Below are positions 55,595-64,000 of a DNA stretch of 64,000 nt, piece by piece. The notes below the pieces were generated by a model. The model saw only the letters and a list, made by a program, of their open reading frames with translations. It was not told where the DNA came from and did no database searches. Made by a program: the position numbers and the translations under genes. The stretch spans positions 13,435,197 to 13,499,196 of the forward strand of contig NC_050476.1 in NCBI RefSeq assembly GCF_013373865.1. The letters run 5' to 3'. The stretch is from Monomorium pharaonis (lineage: Eukaryota > Arthropoda > Insecta > Hymenoptera > Formicidae). Within the stretch, counting starts at the first letter, position 1; every line of letters begins with the position of its first letter.

Positions 55595-56778
55595 TCAACT
55601 CCATTTCCTCTCTTCCACCCAAAACCCTCTATTTGATACAATCACCTTTTTTCCCGTCGCCCTTTCCTTTCTCGCCGCTTCCACGATCCTCCACCTCATC
55701 CTTCTCTCTTCCATCGTCAGGTCCTCGTCCACTCCTACTCCCCACGTCCCTTTCACCTCCCCTCCCCTTGCCAGAATCTCTTCTCTGTCCGCCTCCCTTA
55801 CTATCTCCGTTATTAATACCCACCTTCCCCCTTCCCCTTCTTTTCCTCCAGCCTGTCCACTGTTACCCTCCTTCCCAACACCCGCTCCATAGTACCCTCC
55901 ACAAAAAACCTCCTCTCCTCTTCGTCCTCTCCCTCCACCCCTCTCCGCACTACATTCTTCTCCCTTCTCCTCTTGTCCTCTTCTTCCCCTCCTGTCCTTC
56001 TTTCCTTCTGCGTGGATCTCTCTCTCTCTTCCAGTCTGCTCCTCGTCCTCTCCTCCATCTCCTTCCTCCTGTCTGTCCTCTTCTCCCCTTTCTCCTTCCT
56101 CTTGTATTCCTCCTTCTCCTCTCTCCTTCTCTCCTCTCTTTCTGTCTCTCTCCTCCACACCCTCTCCTCTTCCGCCTCCACTTCTTTCCACCACTCCTCC
56201 ATCATCTCTTCCGTCACCTCATTCTTCTCGCCTCTCCTTTCCTTATATTTCTCTTCTCCATCTATCACCCCATCTCCTCCTTTTGGCTTCCTTTCCTTGC
56301 TCTTCACCTCCTCTTTCCTCCTCTCTCCTTTTATCTTCCTTTCCTTTACTTCTCCTCCTTCCTCCTCCGTGGCCTTCTTTATTCTCTTTTCTTCCCTCTT
56401 CTCCTTGCTGTCCCGCTGCCTGTCTTCGCTCTCTCTCCTCTTGACTTCTCCTTTTTCCTTCTTCTTACCTGTTGATCCCTGCTCTTCTTGTCCCTTTGTC
56501 TTCTCTTTTTTTCTGCTTTCCTTCCGCTCTCTCTTCTCTCCGCCTTTTCCCGGTCCTTTTTCTTTCTCTATCCACTTCCTCCATAACCCCACCAAGTCCA
56601 TTATACCTTCTCTTATTCCTCTCAATTCCTCTCTTATTTCTCTCAATTCTCCGCTTTCCATCTTCTTATCTTCCACCTTCTTTTTTCTATCTCTTCCCTC
56701 TCTGATTTCCATATTCCGCTTCTCGCTTTTCGCTTCCTTCTTCACTACCATATCTTTTCTCATCACCTCGTGTTTCAC
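55595..56778 (-). pseudogene. LINE ORF1, coiled-coil protein, one frameshift
   Basis: A minus frame from 56778 gives a long Lys/Glu/Arg coiled coil (REIREELRGIREGIMDLVGL, then KKEKTKGQEEQ and similar) to about 55860. Another frame, open to 55595, continues with GGRWVLITEIVREADREEIL, VGVDEDLTMEERRMRWRIVE and KVIVSNRGFWVEE, the C-terminal RNA-binding-like end I associate with ORF1 of insect LINEs. The shift lies at about 55860-55900 in purine-rich sequence. ORF1 proteins coat LINE RNA. Basic/acidic composition makes coiled-coil assignment likely but not specific. Confidence 0.6.
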
Positions 56779-57317
56779 TTCTCCCTACTCCGTCTCGATG
56801 TTCGATTCTTCTCTCCATCTTTCCATTCTCGTTCTCTCCGCCAATCTCCTTCCTCCACCTCCTATCGATTTATCAAGATCTCGTTCCACTACTCCTCTTC
56901 CTCCTTACTATCTTTCCTCTCTCTTTTCCTGACGGACCACGTGCTTGCGAACGCATACATTCCCAAACCCACTACCGCTATCCTTCTCTCCACCCCACAT
57001 CCTTCCTCTTCCTTCTTTCCTTTGACTCTCTCTGCCGTCTTCCTATATCACCTATTTAACCAATCATCTTCTTCTCTCGATCCTTCCGCCAGTCACAGTC
57101 TCGCCCCTCGTATATCGATATCTCGTATCCGTCACTCACTCTTTCCGTCCGCCGCGCCATCTGTCCAGTCCTCTATACACTCTCTTCTCAGTCTCCACTC
57201 TCTATCTCTCTTCTTACTTAACCACCGCCTCTCTGTTTCTTTCCGTTCCTGCGCCTTGCCCTCCTCCACCAACTCTCTGTCTCTTCACTATCACCTGCTC
57301 CAATTTCTTTCGGGAGC

Positions 57318-57660
57318 GTCCCAGATGCGCACAGTAATACACGGACACAGCAGGCTGAATGAAACGGACACAGTAACAAACGGACACAGACCAAACGGAC
57401 ACAGTAATAAACGGACACAGTAACAAACGGACACAGTAACAAACGGACACAGACCAAATGCGCACAGAGCGAAACGGACACCGTGCAAAACGGACACAGA
57501 CCAAATGCACACGGACCAAATGCGCACACTGCACATGCGCACATTGCACGTGCGCACGGACCAAATGCAATCCATGTACATTACAAGCAGAGTAAAGTTC
57601 ACATAGGTTAGCGACTTGGATGGGATGGGTGCGGGAGGGGGGCCGAAGGCCCCCCTTGCC

Positions 57661-57701
<41 letters not shown>

Positions 57702-58032
57702 GTGCAAAGCATTCACTGCATCACATGGGTTTGCGACTTTCCGTGTATGCATTTGGTCCGTGCGCATGTGCAGTGTGCGCATTTGGTCTGTGTCCGTTTC
57801 GCACTGTGTCCGTTTTGCTCTGTGCGCATTTGGTCTGTGTCTGTTTCGCACTGTGTCCGTTTCGCTCTGTGCGCATTTGGTCTGTGTCCGTTTGTTACTG
57901 TGTCCATTTCGCACTGTGTCCGTTTGTTACTGTGTCCGTTTATTACTGTGTCCGTTTGGTCTATGTCTGTTTGTTACTGTGTCCGTTTCACTCAGCTTGC
58001 TGTGTCCGTTTATTACTGTGCGCATCTGGGAC
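57318..58032. repeat. 715-bp palindrome built from 14-17 bp minisatellite words
   Basis: Ends GTCCCAGATGCGCACAGTAA and TTACTGTGCGCATCTGGGAC are inverted repeats. Each arm, about 300 bp, is a string of words of the form AAACGGACACAG or AAATGCGCACAG plus a linker (ACC, TAAC, TAAT, AGCG, TGCA). The centre, 57600-57720, is unique with a (GT)n run at about 57665-57700. In the right arm the words stay open in three frames at once (CVRFALCPFRSV-like), an artefact of the word lengths. It lies in the leader of LINE 2 and looks like a separate foldback insertion. Confidence 0.85.
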
Positions 58033-59054
58033 TCACTCTTTCTTTCTCCATCTCTTCTGTCTCTCCACTTTCCGTCTCGTACTTCCCTTTAATGCCCCAG
58101 TTATTCTTTCTTCTTCTCTTCCTCCTCCATACACTCTCACTTCCTTCTTCACCTCTTTTCCACTTTTTCACCTCTACATAACCACGCGCACTCACTCAAC
58201 CATCCATCTCCCTCCGCCATTTTTCGTCTCATCGAGGAGAGGGGCAGTGAGTTAGCTAGAAAATGTTTAGAGGAAATAAAAGCTAGAGGTAAGATAGGAA
58301 AGGTAGGGGTGGATTGGGAGGAGAGAAAGGAGTTTTTTGAGTATAGAGGATGAAAGTTGGAGGAGATGGAAAGGGGAGATAGAGAAGAGGTATTAGAGGC
58401 GATTTTAAGTAAGAAGAGGCAGTTACAAAAGGAGGAAAGATGGAAAAAAAATTAGAGAGTCGGAGTATAATAAATGCTATAAATGTGTGAAGGAGGAAGG
58501 GATTCCAGAATATTTGAAAAGGGGGTGGGAAGAGAGCAGGTGGAGAAGAATCGTGATGTTTAGGTTAGGTAACGGAATGAGGGGGAATAGATATTGGATG
58601 GAGGAAGAAAAGAAGAGGTGTAGATTGTGTGGATGGAGGAGTGAAACGTGGGAGCATGTATGGGAGGAGTGCAGAGACTGGGGGGGGGGGGGGAGACAGT
58701 TGGCAGGTGGCTATGGAGAGGATTTTAGGGTCGGAAGGAGAGAGTGAGAATTGGTTGAGAGAGTTAGAGAGGGAGAGATAAGAGAGTGAGGAAAAGGGAA
58801 ACAAAGAAGGAATAGGAGTAGGGGCAATAATGGATGCATAGGCAGAGGAAACGGAAGTCCGGCAGAGCGGTGTGTGTGTGTGCGTAGAAAAGGGGGTGTG
58901 GAGGCGATAATAGGCCGAAGCACCCCAGATAGTAGCCTGAGTAGTTTAAGTTTAGTTGTAAAAGTAGTGTTAAAAGTAGATATAAGCAATTCAATTGTAC
59001 TGAGATTGTAAACCCTAAGAAGAAACAATAAAAATTTATATATATATATATAAC

Positions 59055-60370
59055 AGGATAACGCATTCTCGAGCAATTAAATATTTTAAGTTATACACTA
59101 TTGTCTTAATTAATTTAAATAGTGATACGTTATAGTAATAATCTGAAAGGACTAGAAAAATTGAAATTACTCATACTCAATATACTCTGTTCCCTATAAT
59201 CCTCATAAATTAATTTATTTTTATTATTTTTTTTATTCTTAAAAATAATATCACTTTTAAATTCAGACTGAAAAATGAACTTGATAATTACGACTAAAAA
59301 TGTGGGGCTTCGGCGGGAATATATAAATTTATGAAAGAAAATTCAATACGTATGAAGATTGAGAATAAATATGTCGTCAATATAAATAAACATCAAAAAA
59401 TATAAATATAATACGTATGCATAAAACATAGAAATAAGACAATAGCAAAAATTGTATAATATTATCGCAAGTATGATATAGCAAGTTAGCAATTTGTATT
59501 AATATAATAATATAATAGTTGACTTCAAAAGGTAAATCAATAGATGAGAGTTTGACTCATGTCTCTACTATGTTCAGTATATACATGAAATTATTGCTTG
59601 TATGTTACTATAAGTATACATGTATATATTTTTAACAAAATAGAATTAACTGTTTATTTAATTATCGGTTTGAATAGATTGATTCTCACAGCATTTATTA
59701 TTAATATATATATTTTTTATAACTATAGTGGAAATATTAAACAATCAATCATAAACAACTATGTTAAAATATTAATAGTTAATGCTCTCTACAAAATATA
59801 TTTATATAGTTACTTATATATTAATTAACTTCTTTTTTTTTAAGATTGAAATACAAATTGCTAATAAAATATAAGAACATATAAAGAGTAAAAATCAGCT
59901 AGGATTACGAAACAATTAATTAAGAACGCAATTGTGATTCGTGTATAAGCACGGCTGACTAGTATATAGATAATCCCTGTGTACAATTCAAAGGATCTAC
60001 TATGGAATTTGGTCTTGGGGCATGTTTGTTATTTTCGAGTAAAGATCAATAAATATTGAAGCCTGCTTTACACTTTGAATATATCAAATTTTACTTTTAG
60101 GCGATATTCTTTATAATAAAGTACAGAAATATTTATAAGGTGTCTTAACATTCATATTCTCAAATTATATAAAGTGTAATAATGAAAGAAATTTATTAAT
60201 TATTAATTTTAGAGAGACTAGTAAACCGATATTCAAAATTACAATGATAAAATATATAACATAATTTTTATAATAGAAGCAATTATTATTGTAATCCCAA
60301 CAATAAGCTTGATCTCGAAGCCTTGTATAATTAGAAAGACCAAGCCAACATTGCAGGAAAATTCATTACG
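59055..60370. other. AT-rich spacer
   Basis: No gene, terminus or array recognised. The frame at 59598-59828 is AT-rich and unsupported. Confidence 0.6.
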
Positions 60371-60720
60371 GACTTCAGTATATCCGAATATAAGAAGATT
60401 AATATTATTAAAAGGACCGATAACTTGTTGAGCTACGTTACCGTGGGGAACTCATCTCTGGTTATATGGGCGACTCAATTGAGATTTTCTTTGATATTGT
60501 TGAAGATAATCTTTTTTCATAGGCCAACAGTTTATTGAATAGCGGTCCTCGTGGTATACAAGTAACTACGCAGTATGTCCAAATATAAAAAGATTAATAT
60601 TATTAAAATAAAGGATAGATAACTTGTTGAGCTACGTTACTGTGAAAAACTCACCTCTTTGGTTATATGGGCGACTCAATTAGGATTTTCTTTAATATTG
60701 TTACAAGTAACTACGCAGTA
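60370..60720. repeat. Direct duplication of about 150-190 bp
   Basis: AAGAAGATTAATATTATTAAAAGG...AACTTGTTGAGCTACGTTAC...GGTTATATGGGCGACTCAAT occurs at about 60380-60500 and again at about 60570-60700, and AAGTAACTACGCAGTA closes both the spacer and second copy. Diverged by scattered substitutions. Non-coding as far as I can see. Confidence 0.75.
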
Positions 60721-61277
60721 AGCACACAGCAAACTTCTCTAATATGGCTGTACCGTGACGGGCGAAACTATGACGCCTATCTCTCTTTACCAGGCGCCGG
60801 AATAACCTCACAAATTTCTGATAATGAGAAATCTTTGACTTATTCAGAAATACGGGCGCCGAAGAATACCAAGTATTTGTAGACGATTATGTCTTCACTC
60901 GATGATTAAACGATATTGAATTATAGTAATGTTTATTAGGAGAGAGGAGTCGGATCACGTCGACTGCCCAGAACGAGGTCCATAAACACGCACATCTTAC
61001 TATACTCAGTTCACAGTTGACACTGATCGTCGCATTTGTCGCACGTGGCACGCACGCAACACGCCAATGTTGCAGCCGTGCGCCTGCGCGTGCCGCGGCA
61101 GCGTGTTAGATCTGTTATTTTTGACTGAACTTGTTGCACAGTTGAACTTTTTTTTTTCTCTCCAATGAATAGAAAAAGAAGAAAGCTGAATTGTGCAAGA
61201 AGTTCAGCTAAAAAAAGACCTATTGCTTTTGGATTGGGGCGCATTTCAAAACCAAACATCTAAGATAATGGAAATAT
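60721..61277. other. No gene seen
   Basis: Mixed composition with a GC-richer patch at 60950-61110. Frames at 60667-60882 (plus) and 61011-61259 (minus) start at ATG but show no domain; both are left uncalled. Confidence 0.4.
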
Positions 61278-61573
61278 ATTACCGAAATATTTTACTAAAA
61301 ATCTCTCTTAATTGACCCTTTTCATTAAAATTGATTAAGATTCATTAAAATTCATTAAAATTTATTTATAAAATTTATTAAGATTCTTTAAGATTCATTA
61401 AAATTCATAAAATTTCTTTTTCTGTTAAACAACAATAACAAAATTTAATGAATTTGAATAAATTTTGATAAATTAAATTAGTTTTAATAAATTTTAATGG
61501 ATTTTAATAAATTTAATAAATTTCAATGAAATGAGTCAATTGAGAGAGATTTTCAATAAAATATTTTCATCGG
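61278..61573. mobile_element. Foldback MITE rich in TTCATTAAAATT words
   Basis: GAAATATTTTACTAAAAATC and TCTCTTAATTGACCC on the left are answered by GTCAATTGAGAGAGATTTTC and AATAAAATATTTTCATC on the right. The interior is repeats of the type ATTCATTAAAATT and complement. Flanking duplication not resolved. Confidence 0.65.
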
Positions 61574-61642
61574 GAGTGATAGTCCATGAAATAAGCTTTA
61601 AACCATAGAAAATTGATCAATCACAGTCGATTTTTATAAAAA

Positions 61643-61756
61643 CTAGAACATTACATTGCGCGCGCTACGCGCGCGCCATTACATTACATTTGACTATCCT
61701 TTTTCCAATACATTTTTAATATTATTATCTGAACATATAATTGTGTCAAAAACGAT

Positions 61757-61809
<53 letters not shown>

Positions 61810-64000
61810 AATTCCAAGAGAGAGAAATCATATATATATTTCTTTATATACATAATTTTTAATTTGTTTGTTATCGCGTTGGCTACCAAGATAAATTTTT
61901 AATGCTTGCCAAGAACGTACTCGTGAAAAAGTCACATAAAGTTGTCCATGATTAAAAACATCTTTGCGAAGATCTATTCCAACTCTATCAAATGTTTGTC
62001 CCTGTGACTTGTTAATTGTCATAGCAAAAGCTAATTTTATTGGAAATTGTCTTCTTTTAAAAGTAAAAGGATATACATTTTCGCAATATAGTGTTATACG
62101 ATTTAAAAACACAATATCTCCTACTTTATCACCTGTTAAAATTTTGCATTTCAATAAATGATCAGCAAATTCTATAATCATTAATCTAGTGCCGTTGCAA
62201 AGACCTTCATTGATACTTAGATTTCTAATTAACATAATAATAGAATTTGGTCTTAAACGCAATTCATAAGGTGGAGAGATGACGGAGACAAAGTATTTCA
62301 ATATTCTGGTAGTAAGGTTTCACCAATGTCACCATTATCACCGCAGTTTTCAGTACTATCTATACTTGTATAAATTCGTTCTTCAAACGTATCTAATAAT
62401 TCGACAACTCGTTTATTAATTTCATCTACATCGGCATTTCTTGCAGAAAGTATTGCACATTTCGCCATTTTATTAAATTCTTTATTTCGTATCAAATCAC
62501 CATATATATCTTGTACAATATCGGCATTAATAGGTGCGATACAACAATCAGGAAGTTGTATATTATCGTTAGAATCATTTAATATACCGTCTCCTATATC
62601 CAATAAAAACTTTGCAAATTCAGTTTCCTCTGGAAGAACACGCATGTTTTTTGTTAAAGAAAAATTTATAAAGTGTTTCCAAGTAGAACTAAATTTGATT
62701 GAAAGATTTACAATTTCACTTTGAGTACCATGTACTTTAATAGGGAGAAGTTGTCTGAAATCACCACCTAACACAATAATTTTTCCACCAAAAGGTAAAT
62801 TATTATTCATGATATCACGCAACGTTCGATCCATAATCTTTAGAGCATATCTTGGTGCCATTGGCACTTCATCCCAAATAAAAATATCTATTTTTTTTAA
62901 ATAATGCGCTTCCTTGGATTGGATTTTAATGTTAGATGATGAATCAGCAAATAATGGAACTGGTAATCCAAATGTTTTATGAACTGTTTTTCCTACTGGC
63001 AATAATGTCGCTGCAATACCCGTAAAAGCCATTGTACATATATGTTTATTTCGAATTTTGGTTAAATAATAGATAGTTGTGTATATAAACGTTTTACCTG
63101 AACCACCTGGACCATCGATATAAATACAATTGTTATTATGATTATTAGTATCTAATCTGTTTAATACAAGATCTACTATTTCTTTCTGCTCGTCATTTAA
63201 TTGCTCATATTGTCTGGTACCAACTTCCATAGTTTCTTCAAGTGTCAAGTATAATCAATTTCTTCATGTCAGTATAATCAATTTCTTCATCATTTTCTAT
63301 TAATTGTTCCATTTGTGGAAAATCAGCAAGACTTTTACCTTCAGCACAAAGCATAGTATTAATTTGTGAATACGCTTTTTTTTGTCCTTGTAAGAATCCA
63401 AAATGTCGAACATAATTTTCTGACAGTGCTATTTTAAAATTTTCCCAGAGCTCTTCAGGATGTAACGGTTGACAATGTAATAATATACGTACAAATAATC
63501 TACGAAGTTGTTGAGGCATCATCCATCCAATAGCTTCATAGCTCGTTTCCATTCTTCATCATCTTCAATTAAACCTAAAGCTAGGCATGCTGCTGAAAAC
63601 GATTGACATAATTCTCCATTTACAGTTTTTAAATCATTAAAACTCGTAGCTCCTTTTACAGTTAGTAATAATAATCGTAAATGAAATAATTCTGTTTGTG
63701 TTGGACTAACGGAATACATTCGTCCTATACAATTATAATGTCTTTTGCGTTTGATCCAACGGGATACATTTCTCCCATTAATTTTCTCTTTTTTAAACGT
63801 ATAATAGCGTGGAATTTCTACATATAAATATTGTCTTGCTTCTTCATCACGAGAATTTAATGAGAAATAATCAATTAACATCGTAACTTGATTTAAAGCA
63901 TCAGTCATTGCTTCTTCAATGGTTTCATTTTCAATTATAACATTTTGTTCATTAGGAAGATGAACTGGCAAACTAGCGATAGTATGACTTTTATCTTGTA
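61643..64000 (-). mobile_element. Helitron, 3' half (continues past the window)
   Basis: On the minus strand the element ends in a GC-rich hairpin (GCGCGCGC-GTA-GCGCGCGC, about 61657-61676), ten bases, then CTAG at 61643-61646 followed by T, the canonical Helitron CTRR terminus in an A/T target. The helicase lies just inside. The HUH nuclease part and 5' TC end should lie beyond 64000. A (TA)n run at about 61760-61808 separates gene and terminus. Confidence 0.88.
61828..63971 (-). pseudogene. Helitron PIF1-like helicase, several lesions
   Basis: Minus strand, from the right edge: RWIKRKRHYNCIGRMYSVSP and LFHLRLLLLTVKG (linker before the helicase), a shift near 63540, QQLRRLFVRILLHCQPLHPE, a local duplication and shift near 63245-63290, then Walker A CIYIDGPGGSGKTFIYT, AFTGIAATLLPVGKTVHKTF, Walker B IDIFIWDEVPMAPRYAL, GGDFRQLLPI, LTKNMRVL, ILSARNADVDEINKRV. 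A TGA at about 62298-62300 and a shift follow, then ELRLRPNSIIMLIRNLSINE, GTRLMI, FAMTINKSQGQTFDRVGIDL and LYVTFSRVRS. Superfamily 1B helicases of Helitrons unwind DNA during rolling-circle transposition. At least four breaks; not functional. Confidence 0.92.

Larger units (their letters stand above)
55089..58238 (-). mobile_element. LINE 2 inserted in LINE 1, ORF2 lost
   Basis: Flanked by the 12-bp duplication GAGGGGCAGTGA (55077-55088, 58239-58250). The 3' end, at the low coordinate, reads AATAAAGTTCATTCAT, a polyadenylation signal plus short simple tail. Minus strand order: leader with palindrome, ORF1, then directly 3' UTR; there is no ORF2, so it is an internally deleted, non-autonomous copy. 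The plus strand is CT-rich throughout, giving spurious serine/leucine/proline frames. Confidence 0.75.
53880..59050 (+). pseudogene. LINE 1: ORF1 end, endonuclease, RT and zinc knuckle, deleted and interrupted
   Basis: Begins with the tail of an ORF1 (RIKIEESWWRWNKEEEV, 53890-54011). The endonuclease follows from about 54044 (RIAFWNVAGLVNKDREFWEG, MCLMETWLDGK). At about 54415 it jumps into the RT (GERVCTLAYADNLVVIV, the catalytic box as YADN instead of YADD), so the endonuclease end and most of the RT fingers are deleted. Thumb-like MRRAAAVMGQVWGIRKRRYG and VWTVRNYGMEVWGW follow to 55088. A minus-strand LINE (55089-58238) interrupts, flanked by the 12-bp duplication GAGGGGCAGTGA, after which the frame resumes at 58244 (ELARKCLEEIKARGKIGKVG) and ends with knuckle CRLCGWRSETWEHVWEEC near 58620-58672. 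AATAAA near 59028 and TA-rich tail mark the 3' end. Clade not determined. Confidence 0.75.

Noticed and set aside
55633..56932. Long Ser/Leu/Pro-rich plus-strand frames (280 and 319 codons)
   Set aside because: Complement of the Lys/Glu-rich LINE ORF1; CT-rich strand without stops.
57616..58255. Three overlapping Cys-rich frames
   Set aside because: All are readings of the GT run and ACGGACACAG words; word lengths keep several frames open, no start or domain.
60667..60882. 71-codon frame after the direct duplication
   Set aside because: No conserved motif, no splice or promoter support; part of it is the duplicated sequence.

Overview
This is eukaryotic, insect DNA, most probably from an ant or another hymenopteran. 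The background is AT-rich, genes have short GT-AG introns, and many repeat families look like ones I remember from ant genomes (inference; no search was run). I find no intact cellular gene, no rRNA and no functional tRNA. Almost everything readable is transposable-element DNA or decayed virus-like DNA.

Layout. 1-10.2 kb: a decayed gene related to Maverick/Polinton-type (protein-primed family B DNA polymerase) elements, split into two oppositely oriented pieces (31-779 minus, 8844-9226 plus) that both end at termini of one small repeat family. Between them lie a second recurrent ORF (4920-5805 minus), GC-rich unassigned DNA and a 2.4 kb foldback element with 843-bp arms (6172-8575). 10.2-40.3 kb: a PIF/Harbinger transposon (HARBI1-type transposase plus a partner protein) whose first coding exon has been split by a 26,232-bp CACTA/EnSpm-like transposon (13911-40142, short CCCGAGTA inverted termini, 2-bp AG target duplication, subterminal repeats). 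Inside it are a tnp2-like DDE transposase, two head-to-head DUF4806-type genes, a 2.5 kb solo LTR, and a hAT transposon (21432-35460, perfect 8-bp duplication). The hAT element is itself split by a complete Ty3/Gypsy retrotransposon with env (22531-32060) and carries a chain of TTAA-flanked MITEs, one nested in another.

40.3-50.6 kb: a second, decayed tnp2-like transposase (45840-50565 minus), split by a Tc1-like element (47536-50074), followed on the same strand by a second DUF4806-type gene (40918-45817 minus) that carries a 1.9 kb solo LTR. 51.3-59.05 kb: a 5'-truncated R1-clade LINE, a second internally deleted LINE, and inside that an oppositely oriented LINE containing a combinatorial minisatellite palindrome. 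59.05-61.64 kb: AT-rich spacer with small repeats. 61.64-64 kb: the 3' half of a decayed Helitron (PIF1-like helicase and the canonical hairpin-CTAG terminus), running off the window.

How parts fit together: empty-site logic at several junctions gives the order of insertion. Harbinger came first, then the CACTA-like element, then an older repeat and hAT, then Gypsy and the MITEs. The Gypsy element is youngest: its 578-bp LTRs differ at about two positions, and gag-pol and env are open. The observation I consider most worth following is the repeated pairing of tnp2-like transposases with DUF4806-type genes in two separate places, which suggests an animal two-protein CACTA system. An acidic antisense ORF between pol and env of the Gypsy element is also worth checking.
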